From contig NC_033623.1 in the NCBI RefSeq assembly GCF_001540865.1, positions 12,299,286 to 12,363,285 of the forward strand: a DNA stretch of 64,000 nucleotides, read 5' to 3'. This DNA is from Ananas comosus (Eukaryota > Streptophyta > Magnoliopsida > Poales > Bromeliaceae). This document shows, in pieces, positions 23,744 to 34,733 of the stretch. Below the pieces are notes generated by a model, which worked only from the letters and a program-made list of their open reading frames with translations, was not told the DNA's origin and searched no databases. A program made the position numbers and the translations under genes. How positions within the stretch are numbered: position 1 is the first letter of the stretch; each line of letters starts with the position of its first letter.

Positions 23744-26700
23744 TCAAGAAGTTGACCTCTCGTTCGGCGCCAACCATTTCCACACCTTCAGTTCACCAGT
23801 TCCGTCACCAGTAAAGAACAAGCCACCGGGGCCAATTTGGATCGCTCTCACTTCCTCCTTGGAGAATATTCTACCCCTCTCACTGAACCTACAAACATGA
23901 ATAGTATTTTTTTTTTTTTAAAACTAATGATATAGCATCTGGTGAGAATCTCAGTTATAAAGATCATCTAGTAGTTCAAGGGAACTTACGATGGCAGGTC
24001 ATAGAGGCGGACGCTGTTGTCATTCCATGAACATAGCAAAACAGGTTTTGCTTGAGCATCATGCATCCCGCAGAGTGTAAGCACTCCCTGAGACAGAAAA
24101 TAGTTCAAAAGCAAGTTATACTAGAATTTTGCCACAACAAGAAGATACCAACTGAAATTAAAAGAAATCCTACAGAGTCCGCTTAAAGCACACATAGTTG
24201 TCAATAAGGAATATCTAAATAGTGAGAAGGAATATTTCCTAGTTAGAATTTATTCTCAGATAAAGCAGTATTAAGGTGGCAATGGTCAACGCGCTCAAGC
24301 TATGTAAAATTAAATAAGGCATAGCTATGGAAAAAACAACTAGCAAGATAAGCCACTAGGAATGTAAATTCAAAGACAAGAATGGTAGCATTAAGGTACA
24401 ATGTGCCACGCAGTCGGATCACAACCCAAAAACCATGACCTTACATCTTGGACTCAAAATTCATTAGAGATTGATGTCATACCAATTTGGTATATTAGAT
24501 TCAATCTCAACAGTTTCCGTCGAAGATGGACGCATGCGGCAGAATGTGGCAAGAAACTGCTAGAGAACTAATGTTCTAAGAAGGGAAGGATTGATTACAC
24601 TATTAAGTGAAGTTGAGGGGGCTCAAAAGTAAGAGGGTTAGGAGCCTGGTTGCAAAAGCATGAAAGTTCAAATTGCAAGGGTGTTTGTATATCTCATGGG
24701 AAGTAAATATAGAATACCTTAGCCCACCACTAATTTCATGTAAAATGGGACTCTACCAAAAAACTTGCAGCCGATATTAGAAATCCGAGAAAACAGAAAC
24801 TATATAAAGAAATTTAAATCTTGACTCCATCTAGATTCAAGTACGAGAACTTCCCTTAACTAGAATTTACCTGCATTAGTGCAGACCTCAACAAACTTCT
24901 TTCTTCATGAAAGGAGCTTCTCACTAGCTACCACATATCTCTTGGCAGCTAAGATTCCAAATCAGTTATATAATAACTTTACTTTCAGTACTAACACGTT
25001 CTCAAGGTTCCTGGTTTGAGTCCGCATGAACTATCTATCCATAAATTCTTGTCCAAAAAGTGTGCACGAAAAAGAGACAAACTATTGAAGGACTTGCATA
25101 ACTTGTCATTACCTTTTCTATTTAATAAGATTCAGTAATACAATTTGAATTGTCACGTGCTGGACAACTATTCCTGCTACCTTGTGCAGCTAAAACTAAG
25201 GGAAGAAACATAGTGAAACTTCAAAAGAAAATAAGTTCTTAGGAGATTAATAATTTCAACATGGTAAGAAACGCCCTATGTTAAAGATTAGACAGACTTC
25301 TTTTGTTACAATGTCATGGTTTTTGACACAATTCCATGTGATACAACAAAACCGAATTTCACAATTTAGGGGACTAAAATAATAAGGTAATCACGTGAAA
25401 TTACTTTAATTGCAGTAACAAAATTCAAAAGATATTTTCTCAGTATAAAAGGACATACATGTTCTTCTTTATGTGTATACGTTACTTCAAGGTTCCCAGT
25501 TTCCGTAGCAGCCCAAACCTGGATGGACAAGAATAGTAATTATGAACAATACAATCCATCTGAGAGTTGATCAGACATAAAAAGAATTTAGAGCTAGGAA
25601 TAAAGCTAGTTATTAAGAAAGGTCGAGGTTACCAAGAAAACCCAACCTTTATTGTTTGGTCCAATGAACAAGATAATAAAAACTGATCCCAGCAAAGAAC
25701 TGACATAACAACTGATTCATGGTCAGAAAGGGTCTGAATACACTGGAAAGTTGCAAGGTCCCATACCTGGAAACATTTATAAGATTAAAAGCTTTCGATC
25801 CAAAATTAATAGTAGCACAGAATGAAGTAACAGCATGAAAATAGTCCTATTTAACATATCAGTGAACATCTCGCACTATACATTACCAAATAGGCAATAA
25901 AGAAAGGTAAATTGTCCAAGTTTAGTTTCATTTGAATTTTACATAACACAAAATTACAGCATATTGTCAGTACAAACATAGATTAAGTTAATCAAATAAA
26001 AGTCTAAGCAGGGAAAACACCTTTGACACAACTTTAGTTGACCATACAACTCAATGATGCTTTACCACCTTAGTTTAAGAAGCAAAAGTATTTTCGAGCT
26101 ACAAATCATTTTTTTTTTATATGCATTCAGAATTTCAAAAGGACTTGTTCAGGCATGTTGGCTTCATAGTCGTGAAGATTCAGACCTAAACCAAACTTTT
26201 TGGGTCAAACTTTTTGGGTTAAAATTTGAAAGATCGTGGACTAACACAGAAATCAGCACCTACCTACAGTGAATTTGATCAAAATTAATGAGTCTCAACC
26301 AAAATCAACAAGTTCAATTAACATTTCTACCAAACCCTGGATCTCTTCGTGAAATAGAACTTTAAACATTGGTATTTTGGCATCCCTCTGTAGCTAACAA
26401 ATTCATGAGAGTGAAAGTTCCACCTTGCAAACAGCCAACTTCGGTAACTAAATAAGAAACCCCCAAAAAGTCCTCACCACTCTAGCAGAACTGAAGTACG
26501 ACTCTATTTAGCTCTGATCTAATGCCAGATAGTTCTCTACATGTTTTGTTTTAATTTTACTTTTGAGACATTTTTCACTAGCTGAATCTAGCTCTTTTAC
26601 GTGTACCAGAGGCTCTGATACCATATCCCACAAAAACTAGAGAAGATACCCCCAGTTTGCAATCTTAGGATATGGTGATAATAAGGACAGATAGAACAAT

Positions 26701-28498
26701 CTCAATTTCATCAATTATGCTTGGAACTGAATAGTAATGGAGCTTAAAAAGGCATAAGCTTTCTTACTTTTATAGTATTATCCATTGAACCAGAGTAAAG
26801 CCTCATCCCTCCAACAACCATCGAGACCACAGCAAGCCTATGGCCAACAAGAGAAGCGGCTGGCTCAAAGCAATTCCCTACAGCACTAAACTTCCATGCC
26901 AAAATTCTTCCATCCTACAACAAAGCATATAACTTTTACCCACATACTTTTTGATTATTCATAACTGAACACACTCGGTAAGCAAATTAACTAAAAGCAG
27001 CTGAAAAGGAAAAATATACCTGTATACCAGCAAAGAGCATCTCGTTACCAACTACTAGAGCATAGACTTGTCCAGTAGGCCCACTAAGGTTTAGATCTGT
27101 TCCCGTTTGTGTATTCCATGCCTGCAGAGCCACAAAAACAATGATGGTATAATAGTAAATTTTGAAAGTTAAATCTCCCCAAAGTGAGAAGAAAACACAA
27201 TCGATAAAAAGAAGTCATAAACTAATTCCAGTCAAAAGCAAGATGCATGAGCTCACTGATAGATGTAACAGAAACTTTTGAAATTTTACCTTAACAGCAT
27301 TGGGAATACCAATGAATATCCACGGCCCTTCGCTAATCATACAGCCAACTTCACCTCCAACGTTGATGACACCGGCACACTAACATAGACAAGTAATTGA
27401 CTAAAGCCTACATAATCTCAAGTTTCAAGGGTTTCAAAGAATGCCAAGTGCCCAGCTACCTGCCCAGTCTGACAATCCCACAGTCGAACAGATTCATCTT
27501 TGCTACCTGAGTATAGCTTGTCCGACCCTGATGGAAGTGCGATCCCCGTAACAACCTGCCAATATGTCATACGTCAATTTTGAACCAAATCACCCAAACC
27601 CATAACAAAGAATCGAAGAGAGAGGTACTTTCTGAATAGAAAATAAGCTTATTACAAAAACCACCTCTATACTACCAATCTCGATCACCCCATATCCTTT
27701 TTCAATTGCGTCAATTTCACCCTTACATTTTATTCGTCTCAAATAGGTCCGATTTTTTAGGGTTTTGGCAGATGAAAATCTTCACAAAACTGAATTAGCA
27801 GGTAAAGTTGGTTACACTCCATTAAAAGAACTACATATATTCAGTAAATTCTCCAATAAAGTGCCAACTTTAGATAAATAAAATATATTTCTTTTGGTTT
27901 TTATTTAGACTAAGCTTACAAGCTGTTCAGATATAGAAACCACATTATAATGTCAACTCATTCTTGTGAAGTTTGGCATCCAAATTTAACAAGTCCTGAA
28001 AATTTGCGTCTAATTGTGACAATAGTAGAACGCCAAGTCAAAATCGAAGCAATTAAACATGTTAAAAAAGGTAAATTAAAACGTGAGAGTTCAAGATTGG
28101 ATCTTATAATTTAGTTGAGAAACAACGCAAAAAGGGGTCAAAGAAACCACCTTTTGGTGCCCCTGAAGATGCGTCAGCAAGGAGAAGCTATCGCTAACAA
28201 ACCACGAATGCAAGAACCTGCAGTTCTCGCCGTACGGGCAATTCCCGGCGAGGAAGTGCTTACACGGCCGATCCGGCACCTTGGCCGGAGCCCTTCCAGC
28301 GGCGCCGCCCCCTCTTCCCTTCCCCCAGTTGGAAGGGGGGCCGGCGTTAGGGTTCCGCCAATGGTTGTTCGGCCGCTTCGATGCCCCGACACCGTCGGGC
28401 GCCGCCGGGGGCTCGCTGTGGAGGAAAGGGCAGGGGTGGCGATTGCACCGCCCCGCTCGCCAATGGTAGCACACCTTGTTCGCCCTGTCGTTTACCGC

Positions 28499-28536
<38 letters not shown>

Positions 28537-28609
28537 AAGTGGGGTGGGACGGCCCTAACCTGTTGTGCATCCTCTTGTTCCCGTACCGATCACCCGTTTC
28601 TACGTCCAT
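23744..28609 (-). CDS. CCCH zinc finger and WD40 repeat protein (ZFWD type)
   Basis: Nine exons on the minus strand, all with consensus splice sites and matching phases: 28609-28151, 27555-27460, 27379-27290, 27121-27020, 26914-26768, 25766-25647, 25518-25459, 24087-23990, 23888-23744. They encode 438 residues. Two CCCH fingers are visible: C47-X7-C55-X4-C60-X3-H64 and C116-X7-C124-X5-C130-X3-H134. A low-complexity run of six Ser and eight Ala (25-38) precedes the first, and a Gly/Pro-rich linker joins them. From about 150 on come WD40 repeats (LQGHQK|VVTGIALPSG, GSKDESVRLWDCQTGQ, GSMDNTIK|VWDLAT, SCSLDQTIK|VWAAT, NDNSVRLYDLPS, GELKVWKWL). The order two fingers then a WD40 propeller is that of the plant ZFWD family, whose CCCH part probably binds RNA; no function is proven here. 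The start is the only ATG before the fingers. Confidence 0.92.
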
Positions 28610-28902
28610 ACGGGAGAGGGGGCGGAGGAGTCTTGGATCAGTAGAAGAAGAGGAGGGTTAGGGCTTGATACGGAGCTCGCAAGGAAGCGGAGACCAAGGA
28701 AAACCCTAAGACAGCGCTCTGCGACGAGATCGTGATCGGAGAAGAGTAGATGAGCGGGGGCGAAGCCGAGGGTTGGAGACGACGACGATGAGGTTTAGGG
28801 CTCGCCGCGCGCGCTCTCCTTCTTTTCTTTTTCCTTTTCCTTTTCCTTTTTAAGTTTCGCCCCGTAAATAGATCGCTCCTTCGCCTTCGTCGTAGTATAC
28901 GC

Positions 28903-28939
<37 letters not shown>

Positions 28940-28960
28940 CTGAGAGAGAGAGATGGTGTT
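28610..28960 (-). promoter_or_regulatory. 5' UTR and core promoter region of the ZFWD gene
   Basis: Directly upstream of the ATG (minus strand) lie purine/pyrimidine-rich UTR-like DNA, a ccttttcctttt repeat at about 28820-28852 and a (GA)n microsatellite at about 28903-28936. A clear TATA box was not found. Confidence 0.45.
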
Positions 28961-30385
28961 TTCCTGGGCCCGGGCGCTATCCGAGCTGGTGCGTGCGAAA
29001 TGGACCGGTGTTAACGGGTCGGATCTCGAACGAACGGCTCCGCTTATTTATAATCATCTTTTTTCATTAGTTTGAACCGGTTGATTCTTGCTAGATCCTG
29101 ATCAATGTCGGCGCCAGTTCAAATCGACCCGGACATTTGGTCTGATTCTGATTCGGATTCCGATTCGAATTTCGAACAAAATAATAGGCCATGTATTCAA
29201 CTCCATTTCTCCTGACGCCCGATTTAAGGCCCATATTATTCTTGAATGAGGCTCAACTTTTGGGGTTGTAATGCATAATGGGCCAAATGAAATGTCCATT
29301 TCAGAAAAGAGGCCCGTAGATGTCATTGGGCGGAGCCTGATTTATGATCCAGGGCCTGGATCGAGTCAGTCCAATGTGGCCCATTAGTTTACGGCCCATG
29401 AAGAGTAACGGAAATACAAAAAATAAGAAGACAAATCCCATACTTTTGTATCATTTTAACTCTTTCGACTTCTCCTTATGAGCTTCTTTCTCAAGCTAAA
29501 TTAGAAGCTATAATTAGATATCCTGATATTTTGTATTAAATAAATATTTTTTTGCTAAACACTTTATTAGAGGTTCCTACATGGATAAACAAAAGTTGGG
29601 CCAAATTATACAACTAGTCAACAACATATCTTTTTTGTAACATTAAAGGCTACTTATATGGGAAAATGGTAATTTAACTTTGGATATGGGAGAATGGTAA
29701 TATAGTCCGGCTGGGATACTATCGATAACACCAAGCGTTTGATGCTATCGAGTTTTTCGCCGTTAGATTTAACTATTTGACTATTTTCACTCGTTAGATT
29801 ATACTATTCAACCAATAACTCACTCAATATCAATAAAGCTCGTTTCTTTTTTTGTCGCATTTTTTGGCAAACACATAATTAAATTTTTTTACTGAATAAC
29901 TAGTTCTAACATCGAAATAAACTAAATGAAAAAGGCGACATATGAAACAAAATATTTATGAATCCAAGCATAAATGTGCGCTTCAAATTCAACCCGAACT
30001 TTACCAATCTAGCATATATACAATGCACATGCATGAATATTGAAGAGGGATCCCACCACTAGTGCTTGCCTATAGATAAAAGAAATGCCTATAAAAGCAT
30101 GTAGGTAGAAGATTCGTTCCATGGTTAGGATTAAGAAGTTGCCATCACCATCACGGATAGAATGAATGAATCCCCCCACTCGAAGGCCAAAGTGGTAAGT
30201 TCATGAGCTCGGTGGAAGCTCACATGGCACAAAGAGGACTCGCTATCCAAGAGCGAAAAACACAGTGGAAGGCACTGTGAGTGGATGAGTGATAATATTC
30301 CACCGGTGTGTTAAGCCTAGTTGTCGGATGTAGTGTAGTTTGATTAAGAATTAAGAATTATTAAACTAAGAAAAGCACGCTGTAT

Positions 30386-30550
30386 CGACCGTTCCTAGTG
30401 TAAGTGGCAAAGAACTTGGTGGTTGGTACTCCAGGTTTCAAATTTGAATCCTAATTGATTTATATTTCCAGCTAAATTTATTTTTTTTTAAAAATAAACG
30501 AAACAGATAGTATGCTACTTTTCTCTAAAAAAAAAAGGAAAAAAAAAGGA
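30386..30550 (+). mobile_element. tRNA-derived SINE copy
   Basis: Plus-strand copy of the SINE family described at 40325-40473. It starts gaccgttcctagtgtaagtg, carries a degraded B box (atttgaatcc) and ends in an A-rich tail. Confidence 0.75.
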
Positions 30551-31146
30551 CAGTGTGCAATGAAGTATCTCCGATTAACTTCATTTGTATCAAATTATGT
30601 GGAGTTTCTACTTTAATGGTTTAGAATTACAAACTCTTTTCTAGTTTCCACCACGAAATTTTTTTTTCCATCTTTTATTTTTTCATTTTGTTATTTTTCA
30701 GACACTCTATCAGAGTTTGCGTAAGGGATTCTATGGTAGATAAGTAGAAGAGATGAAATTCGGTAAACATGTCACATTGTTAAGCTCATGTGAGATTGGA
30801 CTGAATCGAAACTTAGTTAATATGTGTTTTTTTCCAACTGAATAAATGTAAAAATATTTAAACACCATTTTTTGCAAGCTTAATTAAAGAATAATGATTG
30901 TTTCGTATTATTTAACGTGATATCAGAGTAAGAGGTCTCGAATTCGAGTCACTTCAGATTCCTAGCATTATTAATTTTTTCATATTTTCATTTTTTATAA
31001 GCGTAAGATTTTAGAAAATGACAATTATTTTCGTATTATTTAATAGAAGAAGATGGTAGTCCAAGCCCCAGAGAGAGAGAGAACAGATCCCATCTTTAAA
31101 GAAAAAAAAAAAGAAAAAAAAAATGCTCTATGCACCATTAGAGAGA

Positions 31147-31181
<35 letters not shown>

Positions 31182-31666
31182 TGCAAAAAATATGTAGGCG
31201 GCCGAAATTATTGAAAGATCGATCTCCATATAACTATAAATAGGAGTTCAAATAATTTTGACTTTGGTGCGGAAATAAACACTACCGTTTATAACTCTTT
31301 TGAAATCATACATGAGTTTAACTTTTGAAATCTCTTAATTAAATTGGCAAAAGTAAACGGGCTCTAATTAGTGAAGAAATTTATTCTGTCGTACTTGCAC
31401 CACATTATCAGTAATAAATTAATCACATCTTTTTTTAAAAAAAAAATATAATTAAAATATTTTTAAAAAATATATAATTTTATTAGTTAGAAACATCGCG
31501 CCACTAATATAACTTGCCCATTTTAGTTTTTTTTTCCTTATTAGTTGGTGGAACGGGAGAGGCCCAACTACTGTACGCCGAAAGTGCCTTTGAATGTTCC
31601 CGTCCCACTATCTCTCTCACGGCCAAAATGGGTGCCACTTGGCATTACCACACTAGGGCCACGTGT

Positions 31667-31742
<76 letters not shown>

Positions 31743-31780
31743 GAGCTAGAATATTCTCAAAAGNTATATATATATATATA

Positions 31781-32002
31781 GTTGAGCTAGAATATTCTCA
31801 AAAGTACCAAATAATTGATGTTTGTGAGTTTTTAATCCTTGGATAGAGAAATGTAAGATTGAGATGATGGTGGTAGGTGGTGGTAGGGGGTGGTAGGTGG
31901 AATAGTATTTAATCCAAAAATTATTAATAATAAAAAAATTGATCCAAGGGTTAAAAACCTAAAAGCACAAGAAATAATATTTCTAAAAATATTCTAGCTT
32001 AA
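31781..32002 (+). mobile_element. 'ttgagctagaata' MITE copy
   Basis: It starts gttgagctagaatattctc and ends aatattctagcttaat, with the shared 'gatgatggtggtaggtggtgg' interior. It is flanked by (TA)n. The first 24 bases also appear before the N at 31764, which looks like an unmerged overlap rather than biology. Confidence 0.75.
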
Positions 32003-32112
32003 TTATATATATATATATATATTACCAACGAGCTTATTTTAATGGTCCATGCACGTGTATATGGTGATGCTGTGAATCACTACGATAGAATTGATCAGTT
32101 TCATAGAACTTG

Positions 32113-32275
32113 CTTCTTCTTTTTTTTTTTTTGATAGATAGATAGCACACTATCCGTTTCGTTTATTTTATTTAAAAATATATTTAGTTAAAAATATGAA
32201 TCAATTAGAATTCGAACTTGGAATCTCGTTTATCAACCATCAAACTCTTTGTCACTTGCTCTAGGGACAGTCGGT
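32113..32275 (-). mobile_element. tRNA-derived SINE with target duplication
   Basis: Minus-strand SINE copy (poly-T on the plus strand, B box as gaattcgaac). It is flanked by agtttcatagaacttg (32097-32112) and agtttcataaaacttg (32276-32291), a 16-bp target duplication with one mismatch. Confidence 0.85.
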
Positions 32276-32712
32276 AGTTTCATAAAACTTGTTTATCCAA
32301 GGAACAATATGATTAAACTAGATTCAAATTAAAAAACAAAGTGAAATTATTTATTTCCAAATTATCTCTATATATTAGTGTGAGCTTAATATTGATGTAT
32401 CGCTAATGTAGAAATAATATAATAGTGTTATGATTGATAAGCGCCAATAATGAAGATATCAGCGATACATTAATATTTAATCAATTAAATTTGATTGTAA
32501 AATTTGATTTCAACAATTCTAAAAGATCAAATTAAAAATTATAATATGTTAAAAATTGAGAACTAAAATATCACATATTTTATAGTTTTTGAGAACCAAA
32601 TGTTGGCTTAAATGGGCTAACATCCTCTCCTGTGGCAGGAGGCCATATGTGGGTCTAGTCATCTTCGAAGTAGCGTGAGGCTGGTCGGGCCAAATCATGT
32701 TTGAAGTGGCGT

Positions 32713-33457
32713 CATAGTTAGTTAATTCGCGATTAATACGCGAATTATTCGCGAATTTTTAAATATACGATTTAAACGGTCCGTTCCCGTATTTTTTTGA
32801 AATTTTTGAAAAAAAACGCGTCTTCTTCCTCAAAATAATTATTCGCGAATTATTTGCGATTCGCGAACGATTCGCCCAAAAAAACGGGCGCTTGTGGTCG
32901 CAGATTTGCAGCCGAGGGTCGCGTTGTCGCCGCTCTCGTCACCGAGCTCGTCCGAGTCGTCGTCGTCGTCCTCCGCCGCCCTGGTCGGCGCCGGGAGCAA
33001 GAGCCGTGGCGGCAGATCCGGCCTCGTCGTCGTCCTCCTCCACCTCCATGCCCGGCGCCGGGAGCAAGAGCAGCTGCGGCAGATCCGCCCAAGGCCGTCA
33101 GCGGAAAAGACGAAGTGGGATTGTAGGTAACAGTGTAAAAATCGCGGCGTTTTGAGTTATGCATCATGCGCGGTCCACGAGGCCACTTTGGCCTCGTGGA
33201 CCGCGTGAGAGGGAGGTCCACGGTAGACCTCCCTCTCATTATGGGCCTCCTTCTCATTATGCAACAGGGATATTAGTGACGTGGCGTAACAAACCAATCA
33301 AATTAATCCTTTTAAGAATATATGTCCCATCATAATTGTAAAAAAATATATTTATTGTACTTTTGTTTGAAAAGAAGAAATGTGATTGGCATGTTATTGA
33401 TGACGTGGTGCAAGTGTGACAGCGTAGAATTCCTCCCACCGTGGACCTCCCTCTCAT

Positions 33458-33491
<34 letters not shown>

Positions 33492-33713
33492 NATATATAG
33501 TATATTAATTATTATATATTTATTATACAGTCGAATTTTTTATTCCGAATTTTTAATTGGTGAACGTATAATATCCGTATAAATCACGTATCCGAATAAT
33601 TACCGAATTCGTTTTTTAGCCGTATTTTTCAACAAATTTAAAAATTAAGAGACGAATTTTATTCGAATTATATCCGTACCGAATTTTTGCCGAATCCGAA
33701 TTAACTAACTATG
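32713..33713. mobile_element. hAT-like non-autonomous element (1001 bp)
   Basis: Terminal inverted repeats are CATAGTTAGTTAATTCG and its exact complement (17 bp). They are flanked by the 8-bp duplication AGTGGCGT at 32705-32712 and 33714-33721, as expected for hAT transposition. The ends are rich in 'cgaatt/ttcgcg' subterminal repeats. The interior is GC-rich at 32880-33165 and holds a perfect hairpin with 17-bp arms (33169-33205) and a (TA)n tract with an N at 33492. Frames in the GC-rich part are compositional; none has a recognisable transposase. Confidence 0.9.
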
Positions 33714-34045
33714 AGTGGCGTAAAGCCGGATGGATCGAGTCACAATCGAAATTCGTGGGCGCTGTATCTGTACACTTTAAGTGAATTGGTTGCATATTTC
33801 TAATAGCTCGAGCTTTTGGGATTAATGGTTAGCGCCAATGATCAGACAAGTGGTATTAGAGCCAATGGTCACGGATTCGATTTCCGCATGCTGCAAATGT
33901 GTGCAGGTGCTGAAGACGGGATTGTTGGCTTAAATGAACCAGCATTCTGTCCTGTGACGGAAGGCCATGTGTAGGCCGAATCATATTCGAAGTGGCGTAA
34001 GACCGAATGGGCCGAGTCACAATCGAGACTCATGGGCGCTGTATC

Positions 34046-34640
34046 TGGGTGGCAATCTAGCTCGCTGTTCGCGAGCAGCTCTGTCGGCTCGAAATGAGCT
34101 CGAGATCGGCTCCTCGTTTAGTAAATGAGCCGACCACCGAGCTGGATTTTTCAGCGTCGTTAATAAATGAGCCGAACACGAGCTTGGGGTCAGCTCGCTC
34201 CGGTGTTCGGCTCAATAACAACTCGAATACATATATTTTATATTTATATAATTCATTTAATTATATTTTATATATAAATAAATAATTATATATAATATAT
34301 ATTTTATTATTTAAATTTTAGCAAAAATAAAAATATATGCGAGCTTAATTATAAAAAGACTGCATTTATATGTAAAATTTCAACTATTAGATCAAAGTCT
34401 AATGGATAAGATTTTATAAATTTATTTTTTATATATATTTAATCTAATCTTTTTTAATTTATTGTTCGTCGGTCAGCTCGTGAGCCAGCTCGTGTTCGGC
34501 TCGTTATTAACGAGCCGAACACGAGTTGAATTTTTCGGCTCGATACTTTAACGAGCCAGCTCGTATTCGGCTCGTTTAATAAACGAGCCGAACACGAGCC
34601 GACCCCAGCTCGTTCGTGTTCGGCTCGTTTACACCCCCTA
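34046..34640. mobile_element. hAT-like element with 'ggctcg' repeats
   Basis: It begins tgggtggcaatctagctcg and ends ggctcgtttacaccccccta-like (inverted: taggggg tgtaaacgagc). GCTGTATC is duplicated at 34038-34045 and 34641-34648 (8 bp). Both ends are crowded with 'gagctcg/cggctcg(t/a)' subterminal repeats around an AT-rich core. A truncated relative starts at about 35930 (taggggtgtcaatccagctc). It sits inside the right LTR of the TRIM element. Confidence 0.85.
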
Positions 34641-34733
34641 GCTGTATCTATACGCTTTAAGTGAATTAGTTGTGTATTTCTAACAACTCAAGCTTTTAGG
34701 ATTAATGATTAGCGCCAACGATCCGACACCAAA

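Larger units (their letters stand above)
28961..32112. other. Intergenic, repeat-rich, no gene found
   Basis: It contains a decayed MITE (about 29700-29850, 'gatactatcgataacaccaagcg'), a SINE copy (30386-30550), (GA)n tracts at 31072-31083 and 31141-31180, a (TA)n tract of about 70 bp (31669-31739), a single-N join at 31764 and a MITE (31781-32002). Open frames over the (TA)n tract translate to alternating Tyr-Ile and are not genes. Confidence 0.6.
32601..34728 (+). mobile_element. TRIM retrotransposon, both LTRs interrupted by nested elements
   Basis: Left LTR 32601-33848 (starts TGTTGGC, ends CAGACA). The interior is only 74 bp (33849-33922), and the right LTR runs 33923-34728 (starts TGTTGGC, ends CCGACA). 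The interior opens with AG and then TGGTATTAGAGCCA, a plant primer-binding site for initiator tRNA-Met, and ends with a purine-rich tract (gctgaagacgggat). CCAAA flanks both ends (32596-32600 and 34729-34733), a perfect 5-bp target duplication. Removing a hAT-like element from the left LTR leaves about 239 bp. The right LTR is about 203 bp once its own insertion is removed, because it lacks one of two internal roughly 35-bp 'ggccgagtcatgttcgaag' units. No coding capacity is present, so it depends on proteins from other retrotransposons. Confidence 0.9.

Noticed and set aside
28115..28661. Several GC-rich frames opposite the ZFWD first exon
   Set aside because: They are antisense shadows of the Gly/Pro/Ala-rich first exon.
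31514..31781. Frames with long Tyr-Ile runs
   Set aside because: They are translations of (TA)n. The same applies to frames at 33322, 47161, 54057, 61668 and 62210.
32600..34730. Reading the TRIM as a decayed full-length Copia or Gypsy element
   Set aside because: The interior between the LTRs is exactly 74 bp in both the single and the tandem copies, so there is no lost coding region.
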